Origin: Colwellia_A sp041890515
Lineage (GTDB): Bacteria > Pseudomonadota > Gammaproteobacteria > Enterobacterales > Alteromonadaceae
Direction: 5' to 3'
Assembly: GCA_041890515.1 (NCBI GenBank)
Contig: JASDWX010000059.1
Location: 1-64,000 of the forward strand
DNA: 64,000 nt
Part shown: piece by piece, positions 1 through 8,992 of the stretch
Layout of the letters: each line of letters begins with the position of its first letter
Position numbering within the stretch: position 1 is the stretch's first letter
Notes under the pieces: generated by a model
What the model saw: only the letters and a program-made list of their open reading frames with translations
Database searches by the model: none
Told to the model about the DNA's origin: nothing
Position numbers and translations under genes: made by a program

Positions 1-116
1 CGCTTAAAGGACTTTATTTAAAACGGGCAGTTACACAAAATCTGTTACAGGCTCTTACCTATACACTGATCACTCTTCTTGTTTAGTGCTTGTGTTTATA
101 AATAAAACACTTACTC

Positions 117-770
117 TTAATTAAGTGCTTTAAGAGAATCAATAAAGGTTTGTGATTTATTAATTGAGTTATTCATTTCGCTAATTAATCGCTCTACATC
201 TTGTTTAATTACTTTATATTCTGTTTTTAATTCTCCAATGGCCTGTGCATTGAGATTATGCTTTAAATAGAGCATATTATCTTTAAGTGCATTAATAACA
301 GGTTGCATTCTTTTTTCAGCATTTCGCATTGATTTAATTACTGCGTTATAACGGTTTTGGGTTTCTCTATAACGAGATTGGCTTTGTCGTTTCAATGATT
401 GATTCGTAAACTGGTCTAATTCATTGTTCCATTCATTAAATAATGCTTCTGCTACATTCTCTATTGCATCAATTCGTTCTGTGACATCATCGGCGGCAAT
501 TTTACTTGTATGATAATGGTCATTATTCATCTCATATTGTTGTTGTAGTTCAGCACCATCAAAATAAACTAATGCAGAAAATTGCTCTAAAGCATTTTTG
601 AATTTCTCTTTTGCTTCCTTTTGTGAGTCTGTTGCACTTTCAACACGGTCAATTAAAATATCTCGTTTGTGTTTACCGACTTTTTCCATTGCAGAATAAT
701 AGGCTGATTGACAGCCAACTATCGAAAGTATAAAGAAAAATAAGGAGGCATTTCTCAAGCTATTTTTCAT
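117..770 (-). CDS. DUF2959 family lipoprotein
   Basis: Predicted lipoprotein of 217 residues. The N-terminus has a short basic stretch, a hydrophobic core and a lipobox I-V-G-C with the lipidation cysteine at residue 20, so it should be anchored in the envelope. The rest is charged and helix-rich, probably coiled coil, with no catalytic motif. The pattern matches the DUF2959 proteins common in marine gammaproteobacteria, whose function is unknown to me. Its ATG overlaps the stop of the upstream small membrane gene by one base (TAATG), so the two are translationally coupled. Confidence 0.8.
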   Translation of the reverse strand: MKNSLRNASLFFFILSIVGCQSAYYSAMEKVGKHKRDILIDRVESATDSQKEAKEKFKNALEQFSALVYFDGAELQQQYEMNNDHYHTSKIAADDVTERIDAIENVAEALFNEWNNELDQFTNQSLKRQSQSRYRETQNRYNAVIKSMRNAEKRMQPVINALKDNMLYLKHNLNAQAIGELKTEYKVIKQDVERLISEMNNSINKSQTFIDSLKALN

Positions 771-994
771 TACTCCCTGCCTCTGTAACGTGCGGCATCA
801 ATGATGCACCATAAGTAAACAACAGGTACCATTAACCAGCCAATAGCAATAATGACCAAAGCCCAAGATATTGCCATGCTGACGAAAAAAAACAGTGCGG
901 CCATTATTCTCCCTTGCACGAGTTGTCCTAAACCAGGAAGAAAAAAACTACATATCGCTGCTAAAACATTACCACCAGAACCTTGATTTGACAT
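770..994 (-). CDS. small two-TM membrane protein
   Basis: A 74-residue protein with two hydrophobic segments, the first carrying a PGLGQ motif and the second followed by a basic C-terminus (ARYRGRE). A longer frame reaches back to 1057, but the ATG at 994 is preferred because an AGGGG Shine-Dalgarno lies just upstream and the protein then begins with a soluble Gly/Ser-rich tail as in related small membrane proteins. The function is unknown. It is the first gene of a two-gene unit with the DUF2959 lipoprotein. Confidence 0.7.
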   Translation of the reverse strand: MSNQGSGGNVLAAICSFFLPGLGQLVQGRIMAALFFFVSMAISWALVIIAIGWLMVPVVYLWCIIDAARYRGRE

Positions 995-1093
995 ACTAAC
1001 CCCTAAGTTAAATTGTATTACGCTTATTATCGCTATCACTTGCTTAGCAATTATCATAATATATTGTTCACATTAAGATAATACCTCATTTGT

Positions 1094-1951
1094 ATGAACT
1101 GGATCAAAACCATTAAAAATAACCGCCAAAACCAGGTGTTTTTGCATTTTATAATGTTTTTTATAAAACGAATATTAAAAGAACAAGTGCATATTACTTC
1201 AGGGTACTTGTCTTATGTCACCTTGATGTCTTTGGTGCCATTGATTGTTGTCATGTTGTCGGTGATGACGGCTTTCCCCATTTTTGCTGATGTTAAAAAT
1301 ATTATTGAAAATTTTGTTTATCAAAACTTTATGCCTGCCACCGGAGATGTCGTTAAAGAACATATTACTGGCTTCGTTGACAATGCCTCAAAAATGTCAG
1401 CTATTGCGATTACATTCTTATTCTTTTTTGCGCTTTTACTGATTTCTGCGGTTGATTCTAGTTTAAACAAAATTTGGCGGATAACCGCAAAAAGACGAAT
1501 TATTACTGCTTTTTCTATGTATTGGATGGTACTTACACTAGGACCTGTATTATTTGGCAGCAGTATTGCGGCAACTTCATATGTTTTTTCATTAATATCA
1601 ATAGGAGATCAAGAGCTTTTTGGTCTCACCAATATTGTATTAAGTGCGCTGCCTATTTTTGCTTCGATCGGTGCTTTTCTTATCCTTTATATGATTGTCC
1701 CTAATAAGGTTGTTGCATTTAAATATGCATTGTCGGGTTCAATATTAGCGGCAGTTTTATTTGAAGTAGCGAAAGAAGGTTTTGCTTTTTATGTTACTCA
1801 ATTACCATCTTATCAAGCAATTTATGGCGCATTAGCAGCGATCCCAATTCTCTTTTTATGGGTTTATTTATCTTGGTTAGTCGTACTCTTTGGTGCCATA
1901 TTTACCGTTGCATTAGAGGATTTCGATTCAGATTTATCCCATCAATCCTAA
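1094..1951 (+). CDS. yihY: YihY/BrkB family inner membrane protein
   Basis: A 285-residue polytopic membrane protein with about six hydrophobic segments. The order is a first segment after the SGYLSYVTLMSLVPL stretch, a central long hydrophobic region, and a C-terminal IPILFLWVYLSWLVVLFGA block that is typical of the YihY (formerly 'ribonuclease BN') family. The family was once called RNase BN, but that assignment was withdrawn, and the true role is unsettled. The gene precedes dtd and a yiiD homologue, the same neighbours as in Escherichia coli, which supports orthology. Confidence 0.88.
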   Translation: MNWIKTIKNNRQNQVFLHFIMFFIKRILKEQVHITSGYLSYVTLMSLVPLIVVMLSVMTAFPIFADVKNIIENFVYQNFMPATGDVVKEHITGFVDNASKMSAIAITFLFFFALLLISAVDSSLNKIWRITAKRRIITAFSMYWMVLTLGPVLFGSSIAATSYVFSLISIGDQELFGLTNIVLSALPIFASIGAFLILYMIVPNKVVAFKYALSGSILAAVLFEVAKEGFAFYVTQLPSYQAIYGALAAIPILFLWVYLSWLVVLFGAIFTVALEDFDSDLSHQS

Positions 1952-2106
1952 GCTATTTTTCAGAGATTGAGCAGACCATTTTAATGGCTCAGACTATACG
2001 TTTTTAAGTTGATTAATGAGGACGTCATAACGAATATGAACGATAAACTATTGATGCTTTTTATGCAGCAAGCGATACTATGTGAAATTTATTAACTGAC
2101 AATAAA

Positions 2107-2544
2107 ATGATCGCACTTATCCAAAGAGTTTCACAAGCAAACGTTAGTGTTAATCAAAAAGTCATCGGTGAAATCAAACAAGGTATTTTAGTCTTACTTG
2201 CTATTGAGCCCGAAGATACAAACGCTAAAGCAAAGCGCTTGGCTGAACGTGTTGCCGGTTATCGTATCTTTGAAGACGATACAAGAAAAATGAACCTGAA
2301 TGTTAAACAAATTAAGGGTGAAATATTAGTTGTTTCACAATTCACATTAGCAGCTGATACTAATTCAGGCATGCGACCAAGCTTCACCACTGCTGCTAAA
2401 CCTGAGGTTAGCATTCCTTTATATCATTGCTTTTGTAAGCAATTACGCGAATACGGTTTTACTGTTCCTACTGGCGAGTTTGGTGCTGATATGAAAGTGG
2501 CGCTTGTAAATGAGGGCCCGGTAACATTTACATTAACTTGTTAG
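2107..2544 (+). CDS. dtd: D-aminoacyl-tRNA deacylase
   Basis: A cytoplasmic proofreading enzyme that hydrolyses D-amino acids (and glycine) mischarged on tRNA. The 145-residue length is that of the family. The two signature motifs are present: SQFTLAAD at about residues 77-84 and the cross-subunit Gly-cisPro motif NEGPVTF, with G137-P138. SGMRPSF lies between them. Start ATG at 2107. It follows yihY by about 155 bases and converges with the methyltransferase gene, whose stop is 17 bases away. Confidence 0.95.
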   Translation: MIALIQRVSQANVSVNQKVIGEIKQGILVLLAIEPEDTNAKAKRLAERVAGYRIFEDDTRKMNLNVKQIKGEILVVSQFTLAADTNSGMRPSFTTAAKPEVSIPLYHCFCKQLREYGFTVPTGEFGADMKVALVNEGPVTFTLTC

Positions 2545-2560
2545 TACTCGAAAATTCATA

Positions 2561-3313
2561 CTATTGCATGCCATGACGCCAATATTTACGCCAGCGGTTA
2601 AATGTTCTTGCAGGTAAAACGGTATTAACGAGTAAATCTTGTTCAGATTGGTTAAGTAAATCGCAGGGTAACAAATGAATAATAACATTCAAGTAATGTG
2701 GGATATGGAAATAAACTAAATGTTTAGTGGGTGCGAGTATTTTCAATTCAGAAAGAAAATAGTTAATATCTTCGCTTGATGGGCTGGGTAAGTTAAGTGA
2801 GAGAACCGCGTTTTCACCTACTTTTTTCAATATATTTTTAGTCAGCATTAATGAATCATTAATAGATTGATTTTTTTGATAAATATCACAAATAAACCAA
2901 TCAGCTTTTATTTTTTTATTATAATGTAGCCAGTCGAGTGCTGAATTATAATGTAAGTTAACGTTAGCAGATTGTGGATTGAAATACTTTTCGAAGCACT
3001 TGATAACTTCTTGAGAATACTCAATGGTATGTAGTGTTAAATCAGGTAAATAATGTAATAAAAATCGTGCTAAATTACCGCCACCTAAACCAAATTCAAC
3101 GACTATTTTAGGTTTTAAAAATAATAAAGGTGATAATAAACTAATTTGATGAGGAAAAGTGATCTGCCAAGGCTTGCGCTTTAACATCATACTTTGTACT
3201 ACATCATCAAAAGCTAACCAACGATAATGCTGGTTTTCACTGACAGAAATTGCTTCATCATTTTGCGTGAAGTAACTTAATTGACCTTGTTGGATATGTT
3301 TGACTAATTTCAT
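2561..3313 (-). CDS. class I SAM-dependent methyltransferase / spermidine synthase-like protein
   Basis: A protein of about 250 residues with the Rossmann glycine motif VVEFGLGGGNLARF and a following acidic strand end (HTIEYS), as in spermidine synthase-like and other class I methyltransferase folds. A second motif, WFICDIYQ, is equivalent to the D-x-Y region. The reading frame is open further upstream to 3418, but that would overlap the divergent yiiD-type gene. The internal ATG at 3313 leaves a compact protein beginning MKLVKHI and is preferred, though no strong ribosome site precedes it. The substrate is unknown. Confidence 0.7.
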   Translation of the reverse strand: MKLVKHIQQGQLSYFTQNDEAISVSENQHYRWLAFDDVVQSMMLKRKPWQITFPHQISLLSPLLFLKPKIVVEFGLGGGNLARFLLHYLPDLTLHTIEYSQEVIKCFEKYFNPQSANVNLHYNSALDWLHYNKKIKADWFICDIYQKNQSINDSLMLTKNILKKVGENAVLSLNLPSPSSEDINYFLSELKILAPTKHLVYFHIPHYLNVIIHLLPCDLLNQSEQDLLVNTVLPARTFNRWRKYWRHGMQ

Positions 3314-3364
3314 AATAGCGTATAAAAACAAATTTTTTAAATTGTTAATAGGTGAGCAAAGCGA

Positions 3365-4255
3365 ATGTTTGAGTGTAGAGCACCCACAAGCCAGCAAGAG
3401 TTTGATCAATACTACCACTTAAGGTGGAAGATATTGCGTAAACCGTTAAATCAAGAGCAAGGTAGTGAAAGAGATAACCTTGAAACGCAGTCCATTCATC
3501 GAGCGATCTTTGATGATAAAGGTAATGTTATTGCCGTTGCTCGCCTTCATTTTAGTGGCATGTTGAGCGCACAAATTCGTTATATGGCTGTATCTGATGA
3601 TTTTCAGAGAAAAGGATTAGGCAAAAAATTAGTTATTGCGCTCGAGCACTTTGCGATAAGCCGAGGTATTAAAAAGATATCTTTAAAAGCACGTGAACAA
3701 GCAGTCAACTTTTATCAAAATCTTTCTTATGCAAATATCAGTTTTTCACATTTATTGTTTAACGAAATTAAGCATTTCAATATGGAAAAAAAATTAGCAC
3801 GTAGTCACTCGCATTTAGATGACATATCGATGGAACTTCAAAACACTTGGCATAACACTATTCCTCTGAGCAAAGCGATGAATTTAGCTATAGGTTTTTA
3901 TGATCAAAAAAGTTTAGTCACAACTTGTGATGAGGATTTTAATAAAAACTTACACAATACCATGTTTGCTGGCAGTATTTATACGCTTGCAACATTAACG
4001 GGTTGGGGTTGGGTCCACCTGTTGATTCAGCAGAAAAATCTTGACGGAAATATAGTTTTAGCAGATGCAAATATTCGATATCATCGTCCCGTTGCAGGAA
4101 TAGCCTTTGCAAAAACAGGATCATTACTAAGCTCTGGTAGTGTTGATGATTTAAAGGATACGAACAAAGTAAAATTACGCGTTGAAGTTCAAGTGATGAG
4201 TGGTGAAAAAGTAGCCGCCACTTTTAAAGGTTTGTATTTTGTACTGCCAAAATAA
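3365..4255 (+). CDS. yiiD: YiiD-type GNAT acetyltransferase / hotdog thioesterase
   Basis: A two-domain, 296-residue protein. Residues about 1-140 form a GNAT domain with the acetyl-CoA loop QRKGLGKKL and the C-terminal strand motif (AVNFYQNLSY). Residues about 150-296 form the YiiD_C hotdog domain, with FNKNLHNTMFAGSIYTLA and the ADANIRYHRPV strand. The E. coli counterpart has the same fusion and also lies next to dtd. YiiD-type proteins have been linked to fatty-acid/acyl-ACP metabolism, but the substrate cannot be read from the sequence. Its start is divergent from, and close to, the methyltransferase gene. Confidence 0.85.
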   Translation: MFECRAPTSQQEFDQYYHLRWKILRKPLNQEQGSERDNLETQSIHRAIFDDKGNVIAVARLHFSGMLSAQIRYMAVSDDFQRKGLGKKLVIALEHFAISRGIKKISLKAREQAVNFYQNLSYANISFSHLLFNEIKHFNMEKKLARSHSHLDDISMELQNTWHNTIPLSKAMNLAIGFYDQKSLVTTCDEDFNKNLHNTMFAGSIYTLATLTGWGWVHLLIQQKNLDGNIVLADANIRYHRPVAGIAFAKTGSLLSSGSVDDLKDTNKVKLRVEVQVMSGEKVAATFKGLYFVLPK

Positions 4256-4277
4256 TTAAATTTTAGGGTTGATAGAG

Positions 4278-4772
4278 ATGATAAAAAACACGGTGTTAAT
4301 GTTAAGCCTGTTCTTGTTTAGTTTTAGCTTATCGGCAAATAGCGCTATAAATAAAGTGCTTGATACTTTTCATCAAGCAGCAGCCAATGCAGACCAAAAG
4401 CTATATTTTAGTTTGCTTGACGAACAAGCGGTGTTTCTAGGAACTGATGGTAGTGAACGATGGACCAGAAAAGAATTTTATGACTTCGTTACTCCTTATT
4501 TTAGTAGAGGAAAAGGTTGGGCTTATAAGCCTCGTCAAAGAAATATTACGCTTATTTCAAGCGTAATAAATGGTGAACAGCTCGCTTTTTTTGATGAATT
4601 ACTCGACAATAATAACTATGGCGAATGTCGAGGTTCAGGTGTCATTCGCTTAACCTCTCAAGGCTGGAAAATATTGCAGTATAATCTTTCTATACCTGTT
4701 CCGAACGGAATATCGGGTGAAGTGATTGGTAAAATTACAGCGTATCATCAACAAATTTCGTCTAGTCAATAA
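4278..4772 (+). CDS. secreted NTF2-like (SnoaL/DUF4440-type) protein
   Basis: A protein of 164 residues with an N-terminal signal peptide ending around SLSANS and then an NTF2-like cone fold. The fold is suggested by INKVLDTFHQAAANADQKLYFSLL, the FLGTDGSERWTRKEF turn and the alternating strands that follow. A TTG lies nine bases upstream in frame, but the ATG at 4278 has AGGG at about 10 bases and gives a clean signal peptide. Proteins like this are often periplasmic ligand-binding or adaptor domains, and no enzymatic residues can be assigned. It begins a probable four-promoterless run with the two genes downstream (gaps of 9 and 1 bases). Confidence 0.72.
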   Translation: MIKNTVLMLSLFLFSFSLSANSAINKVLDTFHQAAANADQKLYFSLLDEQAVFLGTDGSERWTRKEFYDFVTPYFSRGKGWAYKPRQRNITLISSVINGEQLAFFDELLDNNNYGECRGSGVIRLTSQGWKILQYNLSIPVPNGISGEVIGKITAYHQQISSSQ

Positions 4773-4781
4773 GAGAATAAC

Positions 4782-5615
4782 ATGACAAAAAGTGTCGGAA
4801 TTATAGGTTGTGGGTGGTTAGGTTACGCCTTAGCAAAGAGATTGCTTGTTGAAAAATATCAAGTCACAGTGACGACACAGAGTGAAGATAAAAAGACAAA
4901 ATTATTGAACGAAAATATTGATGCTGAGTTATTAAGTTTGCCAATTAATGACCCAGAATCCATGTTGTTAAGTATTTTTACCCATAAAACACTCATTATT
5001 TCTATTACACCCCAGATCCGTCAAGGTCGTAATGATTATCCTGAAAAAGTCGCACAGATAATTAAGATGGCTGAATTAGGTGAAGTGGAGAAAGTGATTC
5101 TGTTAAGTTCGACTGCTGTTTATAATGGTTTGTCAGGTTTAGTAGATGAACAATCAATACTTGATATGAATGCTAATAAAGTTGCCATTATTACTGCAGC
5201 AGAAAAAACGGCAATAAAATTTTTAGGAAAAACCGTGATATTGCGTTTAGCGGGTTTAGTTGGACCAGAACGCCATCCTGGACGATTTTTACAAGGGAAG
5301 AAAGTACTTGCCGAGCCTCAGGCATTTATCAACCTCATTCATCAAGAAGACGCCGTTGGTATACTCATGGAATTAATTGAAGAGGAAAGTATTCGCGGCA
5401 CCTATAATGCAGTAAGTGCAACGGAAACCAGTAAACAACATTATTATCATGCAGCAGCCAGTGCTTTACGTTTACCTTTACCTGAATTCTCATTTGAAAC
5501 ATCCATGCGTTTTGGTAAGAGAATTAATGATGCAAAGCTTCGTGATACTCTCAAATACCAATTCAAGCATGATGACTTGATTGTTTGGTTATATAAATCA
5601 GTAATAGGGTTTTAG
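4782..5615 (+). CDS. extended SDR / NAD(P)-dependent epimerase (YeeZ-like)
   Basis: A 277-residue Rossmann protein. The dinucleotide motif GCGWLG is at residues 10-15. LLSSTAVYN is equivalent to the catalytic Ser/Tyr region of extended SDRs, and RLAGLVGPERHPGRFL is like the substrate-side motif of YeeZ-type proteins. The canonical YxxxK is not obvious (the helix reads AAEKTAIKF), so it may be an atypical, possibly non-epimerase member. It starts nine bases after the NTF2-like gene and ends one base before the next small membrane gene, so it is probably co-transcribed with both. Confidence 0.78.
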   Translation: MTKSVGIIGCGWLGYALAKRLLVEKYQVTVTTQSEDKKTKLLNENIDAELLSLPINDPESMLLSIFTHKTLIISITPQIRQGRNDYPEKVAQIIKMAELGEVEKVILLSSTAVYNGLSGLVDEQSILDMNANKVAIITAAEKTAIKFLGKTVILRLAGLVGPERHPGRFLQGKKVLAEPQAFINLIHQEDAVGILMELIEEESIRGTYNAVSATETSKQHYYHAAASALRLPLPEFSFETSMRFGKRINDAKLRDTLKYQFKHDDLIVWLYKSVIGF

Positions 5616-5616
5616 G

Positions 5617-5916
5617 ATGTTTAAAACTTGGTTAAAAAATAAAACCACTCAGTTATTTTTTGTTCTATGGTTTCATATTTCGCTTTTAAATTTATTTTTT
5701 GTAAATAAAAACGGTTTTGTTTTTTTATGGAAAAAAAATGGAGAAATTAATACCTTACTGACTCATTTTTTCACCGCTTTAATTGCGACACTTTTGTATT
5801 TCGTTATATCAAAAATACGGGTAGGATTAGCAGAAAAAAAATTGAGTTTTAGTCATAATGTTTTTGTTGTTGGTTCAATAATCATGATTATTTTAATTGG
5901 CTTTATTTTGATATAA
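5617..5916 (+). CDS. small three-TM membrane protein, unknown
   Basis: A 99-residue protein that I do not recognise. It has three hydrophobic segments separated by short basic loops (TTQLFFVLWFHISLLNLFFV, then an ALIATLLYFVISKI stretch, then VVGSIIMIILIGFILI). Its ATG follows the stop of the SDR gene by one base with AGG just ahead, so it is translated as the last gene of that run. The position suggests a dispensable membrane partner, but no function is proposed. Confidence 0.6.
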   Translation: MFKTWLKNKTTQLFFVLWFHISLLNLFFVNKNGFVFLWKKNGEINTLLTHFFTALIATLLYFVISKIRVGLAEKKLSFSHNVFVVGSIIMIILIGFILI

Positions 5917-6014
5917 AATTAATTGTATAATTTATGAACTGATTGCACGTAACTAAAGAACGTTTAGCTACGTGATTTTATCTTTTGCTTTTTTTACTCC
6001 TAAAACAAAATCAA

Positions 6015-6962
6015 TTATTTAATACCTGAATTGGCTATCCATTGATTAAAGTCGAGTAAGTTGATCGGTAAAATTACCTTTCGATTTTCTTGGCTAAGCC
6101 CTTGCATTTGTTGTAAGTATTGTTCTGTTAGTTGTAAGTCGAGGGCTTGTTGTCCACCGGGTTGCTCAATGGCCAGGGCTATTTTAGTAATAGAATCACC
6201 CGTTGCTTTAGCGATAGCTATTATCTGTGCAGCTTTACCTTCGGCTGAATTAATACGACGTTGTTTTTCACCTTCTGAAATATTTATCATCTCAGTCATT
6301 AAGCCTTCAGAGCGATTAATTCGACTTGCCTTATCTCCCAAACTTTTTGCTAAAATTGCACGACGTTCACGTTCTGCATTTACCTGTAACTCCATTGCAT
6401 TTTTTACGGTATCAGGAGGGGTAATGTTTTTTATCTCATAGCGATGTACACGTATTCCCCAGCTTTCTCCTGCTTTATCTAATACTTCTACCACTTTTGC
6501 GCTGATAATATCTCGCTCTTCAAAAGTACGGTCTAAATCCAAGGTACCAATAACAGAACGCGTGGTAGTTTGTGCTAATTGCATTGCGGCAAAACGATAA
6601 TCAGTTATGCCGTAACTTGCTTTCAATGAGTCGATGACTTCGATGTAAATAACGCCATCAACTTCAACATTGACTTCATCTTTAGAAAAACACTCTTGAG
6701 GTGGCACATCGATTGTTTCTTCTTTTAAGTCTTGAATAAAAGCAACACGGTCAATAAAAGGTAATAAAATATGGAAACCCGCTTCTAAGGTACAACGGTA
6801 TTTCCCTAAACGTTCTACGACATAGGCCGATTTTGTAGGAACTAAGCAAATAGCTTGAACGAATTTATAGGCTAAAAATAAAAATATTGCTGCCCAAATC
6901 GCTAGTATGACGATATCAAGATTACTGTCACCGCCAATATTGCTTATAGTTTGCTGGATCAT
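6015..6962 (-). CDS. SPFH/Band 7 (stomatin-paraslipin) membrane protein
   Basis: A 315-residue SPFH protein. One N-terminal membrane segment (about residues 15-40) is followed by the Band 7 core (VERLGKYRCTLEAGFHILLPFIDRVA and the QTTTRSVIGTLDLDRTFEERD motif), then an Ala/Glu-rich coiled coil with NAERERRAILAKSLGDKA. These scaffolds form oligomeric cages or microdomains in the inner membrane and often pair with an NfeD partner. The start overlaps the stop of the preceding paralogue by four bases (ATGA). It is the third gene of an NfeD-SPFH-SPFH operon. Confidence 0.9.
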   Translation of the reverse strand: MIQQTISNIGGDSNLDIVILAIWAAIFLFLAYKFVQAICLVPTKSAYVVERLGKYRCTLEAGFHILLPFIDRVAFIQDLKEETIDVPPQECFSKDEVNVEVDGVIYIEVIDSLKASYGITDYRFAAMQLAQTTTRSVIGTLDLDRTFEERDIISAKVVEVLDKAGESWGIRVHRYEIKNITPPDTVKNAMELQVNAERERRAILAKSLGDKASRINRSEGLMTEMINISEGEKQRRINSAEGKAAQIIAIAKATGDSITKIALAIEQPGGQQALDLQLTEQYLQQMQGLSQENRKVILPINLLDFNQWIANSGIK

Positions 6963-7879
6963 GATTTCGCTCCTTGAACAGTTTGCGTTACTTTGTCCAT
7001 GCCTTCGAAGAAACCTTCTAACTTGGCCATTTCAGCGGGCATAATCGAAACATCTGCCGTTTTTAATATAGAGCCTGTTTGCTTGATGAATTGCTCAAGT
7101 AAGCGCATTTTTATTGCTTTATCACCCCCTGGAGTCATTGATGCTTTTGCGATCATATTCATACCCTCAGCGGTTGCTTGTGTTAATATTTCAATTTCTT
7201 TAGCGAAGCCGTGTGCTTCATTTATTTGTCGCTGCTTATCACCTTCTGAAATATTAATCGCCTCTTGACGCTCTCCTTCAGACAAATTGATCGTCGACTC
7301 TTTATCAGCTTCCGCTAAGGTAATTTCTGCACGTTTTCTTCGCTCGGCTTCCATTTGCTTTTCAAGGGTATGAATGACATTTGCCGATGGGGTGATATTT
7401 CTTACCTCATAACGCAACATTTTTATGCCCCAAGGATCTGACGCTTTGTCTATTTCACGGACAATGGTTTCGTTTAAGGTGTCTCGTTCTGAAAATGTTT
7501 GTCCAAGTTTTAATTTACCTATTTCACTGCGCATCGTTGTTTGCGCTAAATTTACACAAGCACGGCGGTAGTCTTCAATTCCATAACTCGCTTTAGCACC
7601 GTCCATTACTTGGATGTAAACTAAGCCGTCAACTTCAATTTGAATGTTATCGCGCGAGATACAGCTTTGTGACGGAATGTCTAAGACTTGCTCTCTTGTT
7701 TCATGGCGGTAAGCAACGCGGTCAATAAAAGGAATAAGAAAATGTAATCCTGGTCTCATTATTGCTCGAAATTTACCTAAACGTTCGATAATACAAACTT
7801 CTTTCATCGGCACAATAAGTACAAGCTTTACGACAATAAAGAGTAATCCAAGAAATATAAAGGTGAGTGTGGCTAGCAT
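6959..7879 (-). CDS. SPFH/Band 7 protein, QmcA-like
   Basis: A 306-residue paralogue of the downstream SPFH gene with the same plan: an N-terminal membrane anchor, a Band 7 core (CIIERLGKFRAIMRPGLHFLIPF), QTTMRSEIGKLKLGQTFSERD, and a long coiled coil (EKQMEAERRKRAEITLAEADKE). The ATG has AGGAAC at a good distance. QmcA of E. coli is likewise encoded beside an NfeD-family gene. Two adjacent, diverged SPFH genes suggest a heteromeric complex, by analogy with paired SPFH proteins such as HflK/HflC, although this is inference. Confidence 0.9.
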   Translation of the reverse strand: MLATLTFIFLGLLFIVVKLVLIVPMKEVCIIERLGKFRAIMRPGLHFLIPFIDRVAYRHETREQVLDIPSQSCISRDNIQIEVDGLVYIQVMDGAKASYGIEDYRRACVNLAQTTMRSEIGKLKLGQTFSERDTLNETIVREIDKASDPWGIKMLRYEVRNITPSANVIHTLEKQMEAERRKRAEITLAEADKESTINLSEGERQEAINISEGDKQRQINEAHGFAKEIEILTQATAEGMNMIAKASMTPGGDKAIKMRLLEQFIKQTGSILKTADVSIMPAEMAKLEGFFEGMDKVTQTVQGAKS

Positions 7880-7926
7880 AGGTAGTTCCTATATTTTTAG
7901 TTATCATTTTAGGTTTTTTGCTGTTG

Positions 7927-8379
7927 TTACTTTATTGGTTCAACAACGAGTGAGATATTTTCTTTACAAACGATTGTGGCGTGGCTACCTTTTTCTAACT
8001 CAGAGCCATCGCTAAGTGCTGTCCAAGTTGTCCCTTGAAATTCTACACGCCCTGCATGTGTGCCAGGACCAATTTTTTCTACAACGTTTACTTCTTTACC
8101 ATATATGTCTAACTCTTCATAAACGTTGTCGACAGTATAATCACCACTAAAAAAGCGTTCAGTGACAAAATAAAGAATGAATAATAGGGATGAAGCCAAG
8201 ATAAACCAAGTTGTTAAAGTAAGTGTCCAGGTATCAAGGAGTTGTTGCTGTACGCCAATCGCAACTAATAATGAGGCGATACCTAAATTTAATAGTATGC
8301 CACCAGGAACAAAAATTTCAGCACAAGCAAATAAAATGGCTAAAACGATCCAAGTTTCAAAGAAAAGAATGTACTCCAT
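7927..8379 (-). CDS. NfeD family membrane protein
   Basis: A 150-residue short-form NfeD protein. It has two or three membrane segments (WIVLAILFACAEIFVPGGILL and a second hairpin around residues 50-70), then a soluble OB-fold domain from about residue 85 (YGKEVNVVEKIGPGTHAGRVEFQGTTWTALSDG), where G-R-V-x-F-x-G-T-x-W is the family signature. The ATG is preceded by AGGAGT. It is the first gene of the SPFH operon and the expected partner of the two Band 7 proteins. It lacks the serine-protease domain of long NfeD proteins. Confidence 0.92.
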   Translation of the reverse strand: MEYILFFETWIVLAILFACAEIFVPGGILLNLGIASLLVAIGVQQQLLDTWTLTLTTWFILASSLLFILYFVTERFFSGDYTVDNVYEELDIYGKEVNVVEKIGPGTHAGRVEFQGTTWTALSDGSELEKGSHATIVCKENISLVVEPIK

Positions 8380-8992
8380 TACGAACTCCTTATCATTAAT
8401 AGAACAATAGATTAACAGGTTAAAAAAATATAGATACTATTGTCACTATATTATGATTAGGTAAAATATATCCCCTAATTGTGTAGCAATAAAGTTAGCA
8501 AGGTAGACATAATATGTCAAGTTTCTCGTTGTGTTGGTTGCCTGATATCGTTAATAAGTCTCGCTTTCTAATCTAGTTACTAGAGGGTCGTAAAATACTT
8601 TCAGACAATATTGCCGCATAAAGCAACATCAGTCTATTTTTTGGATATACTTGATTTAGCATCATATGAGCTTCAGTCGTTGCCTCTTTATACGGATAAT
8701 TGTTATGTATGGCATACTACCAAAAATTATCGCAATGAGGGCTAAAGCATATAGAAAAATCGCTTCTTTAAAATGAGTGAGATATTAGCTTGCTTATGTC
8801 GGTGAAATTTCTTGATCAAAAAGCAACTAAACCTTATAACGCCACCTCTATGACACATTACAGTTTATTAACTTAGATATTTTTTATATCAATATTTATA
8901 AAGAACGGTAGGGTTAGAAAAAAACGGCTGGCGCCAGTTTATTGTAGGTGATATTAATCACCTACTATAATGATCTCTGTAGTACTCAAACT
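8380..8992. other. 613-base intergenic region with possible gene relic
   Basis: No intact gene is supported here. On the minus strand a frame of about 47 codons ends at 8573 and reads like protein (…EAHMMLNQVYPKNR…). Just upstream of it, in another frame, is a hydrophobic stretch (about 8710-8770). Together they may be a frameshifted relic of a small membrane protein of unknown type. The right-hand end carries the hut operon terminator hairpins. Confidence 0.4.
8918..8965 (-). terminator. tandem hairpins ending the hut operon
   Basis: Reading from hutU, a perfect 9-bp stem (8965-8957 with 8952-8944, loop of 4) is followed by a second hairpin. This pairs AAAC-GGC with GCC-GTTT and runs straight into seven Ts (8924-8918). 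The second has the shape of an intrinsic terminator. The first may add strength or protect the 3' end. Confidence 0.7.

Noticed and set aside
3..86. Open frame of 27 codons at the left edge (plus strand)
   Set aside because: It could be the 3' end of a gene outside the window, but it is short, hydrophobic and matches nothing I recognise.
4782..5615. Galactowaldenase-type epimerase
   Set aside because: The YxxxK motif is not evident, and the length and motifs fit YeeZ-type proteins better; a sugar substrate was therefore not assigned.
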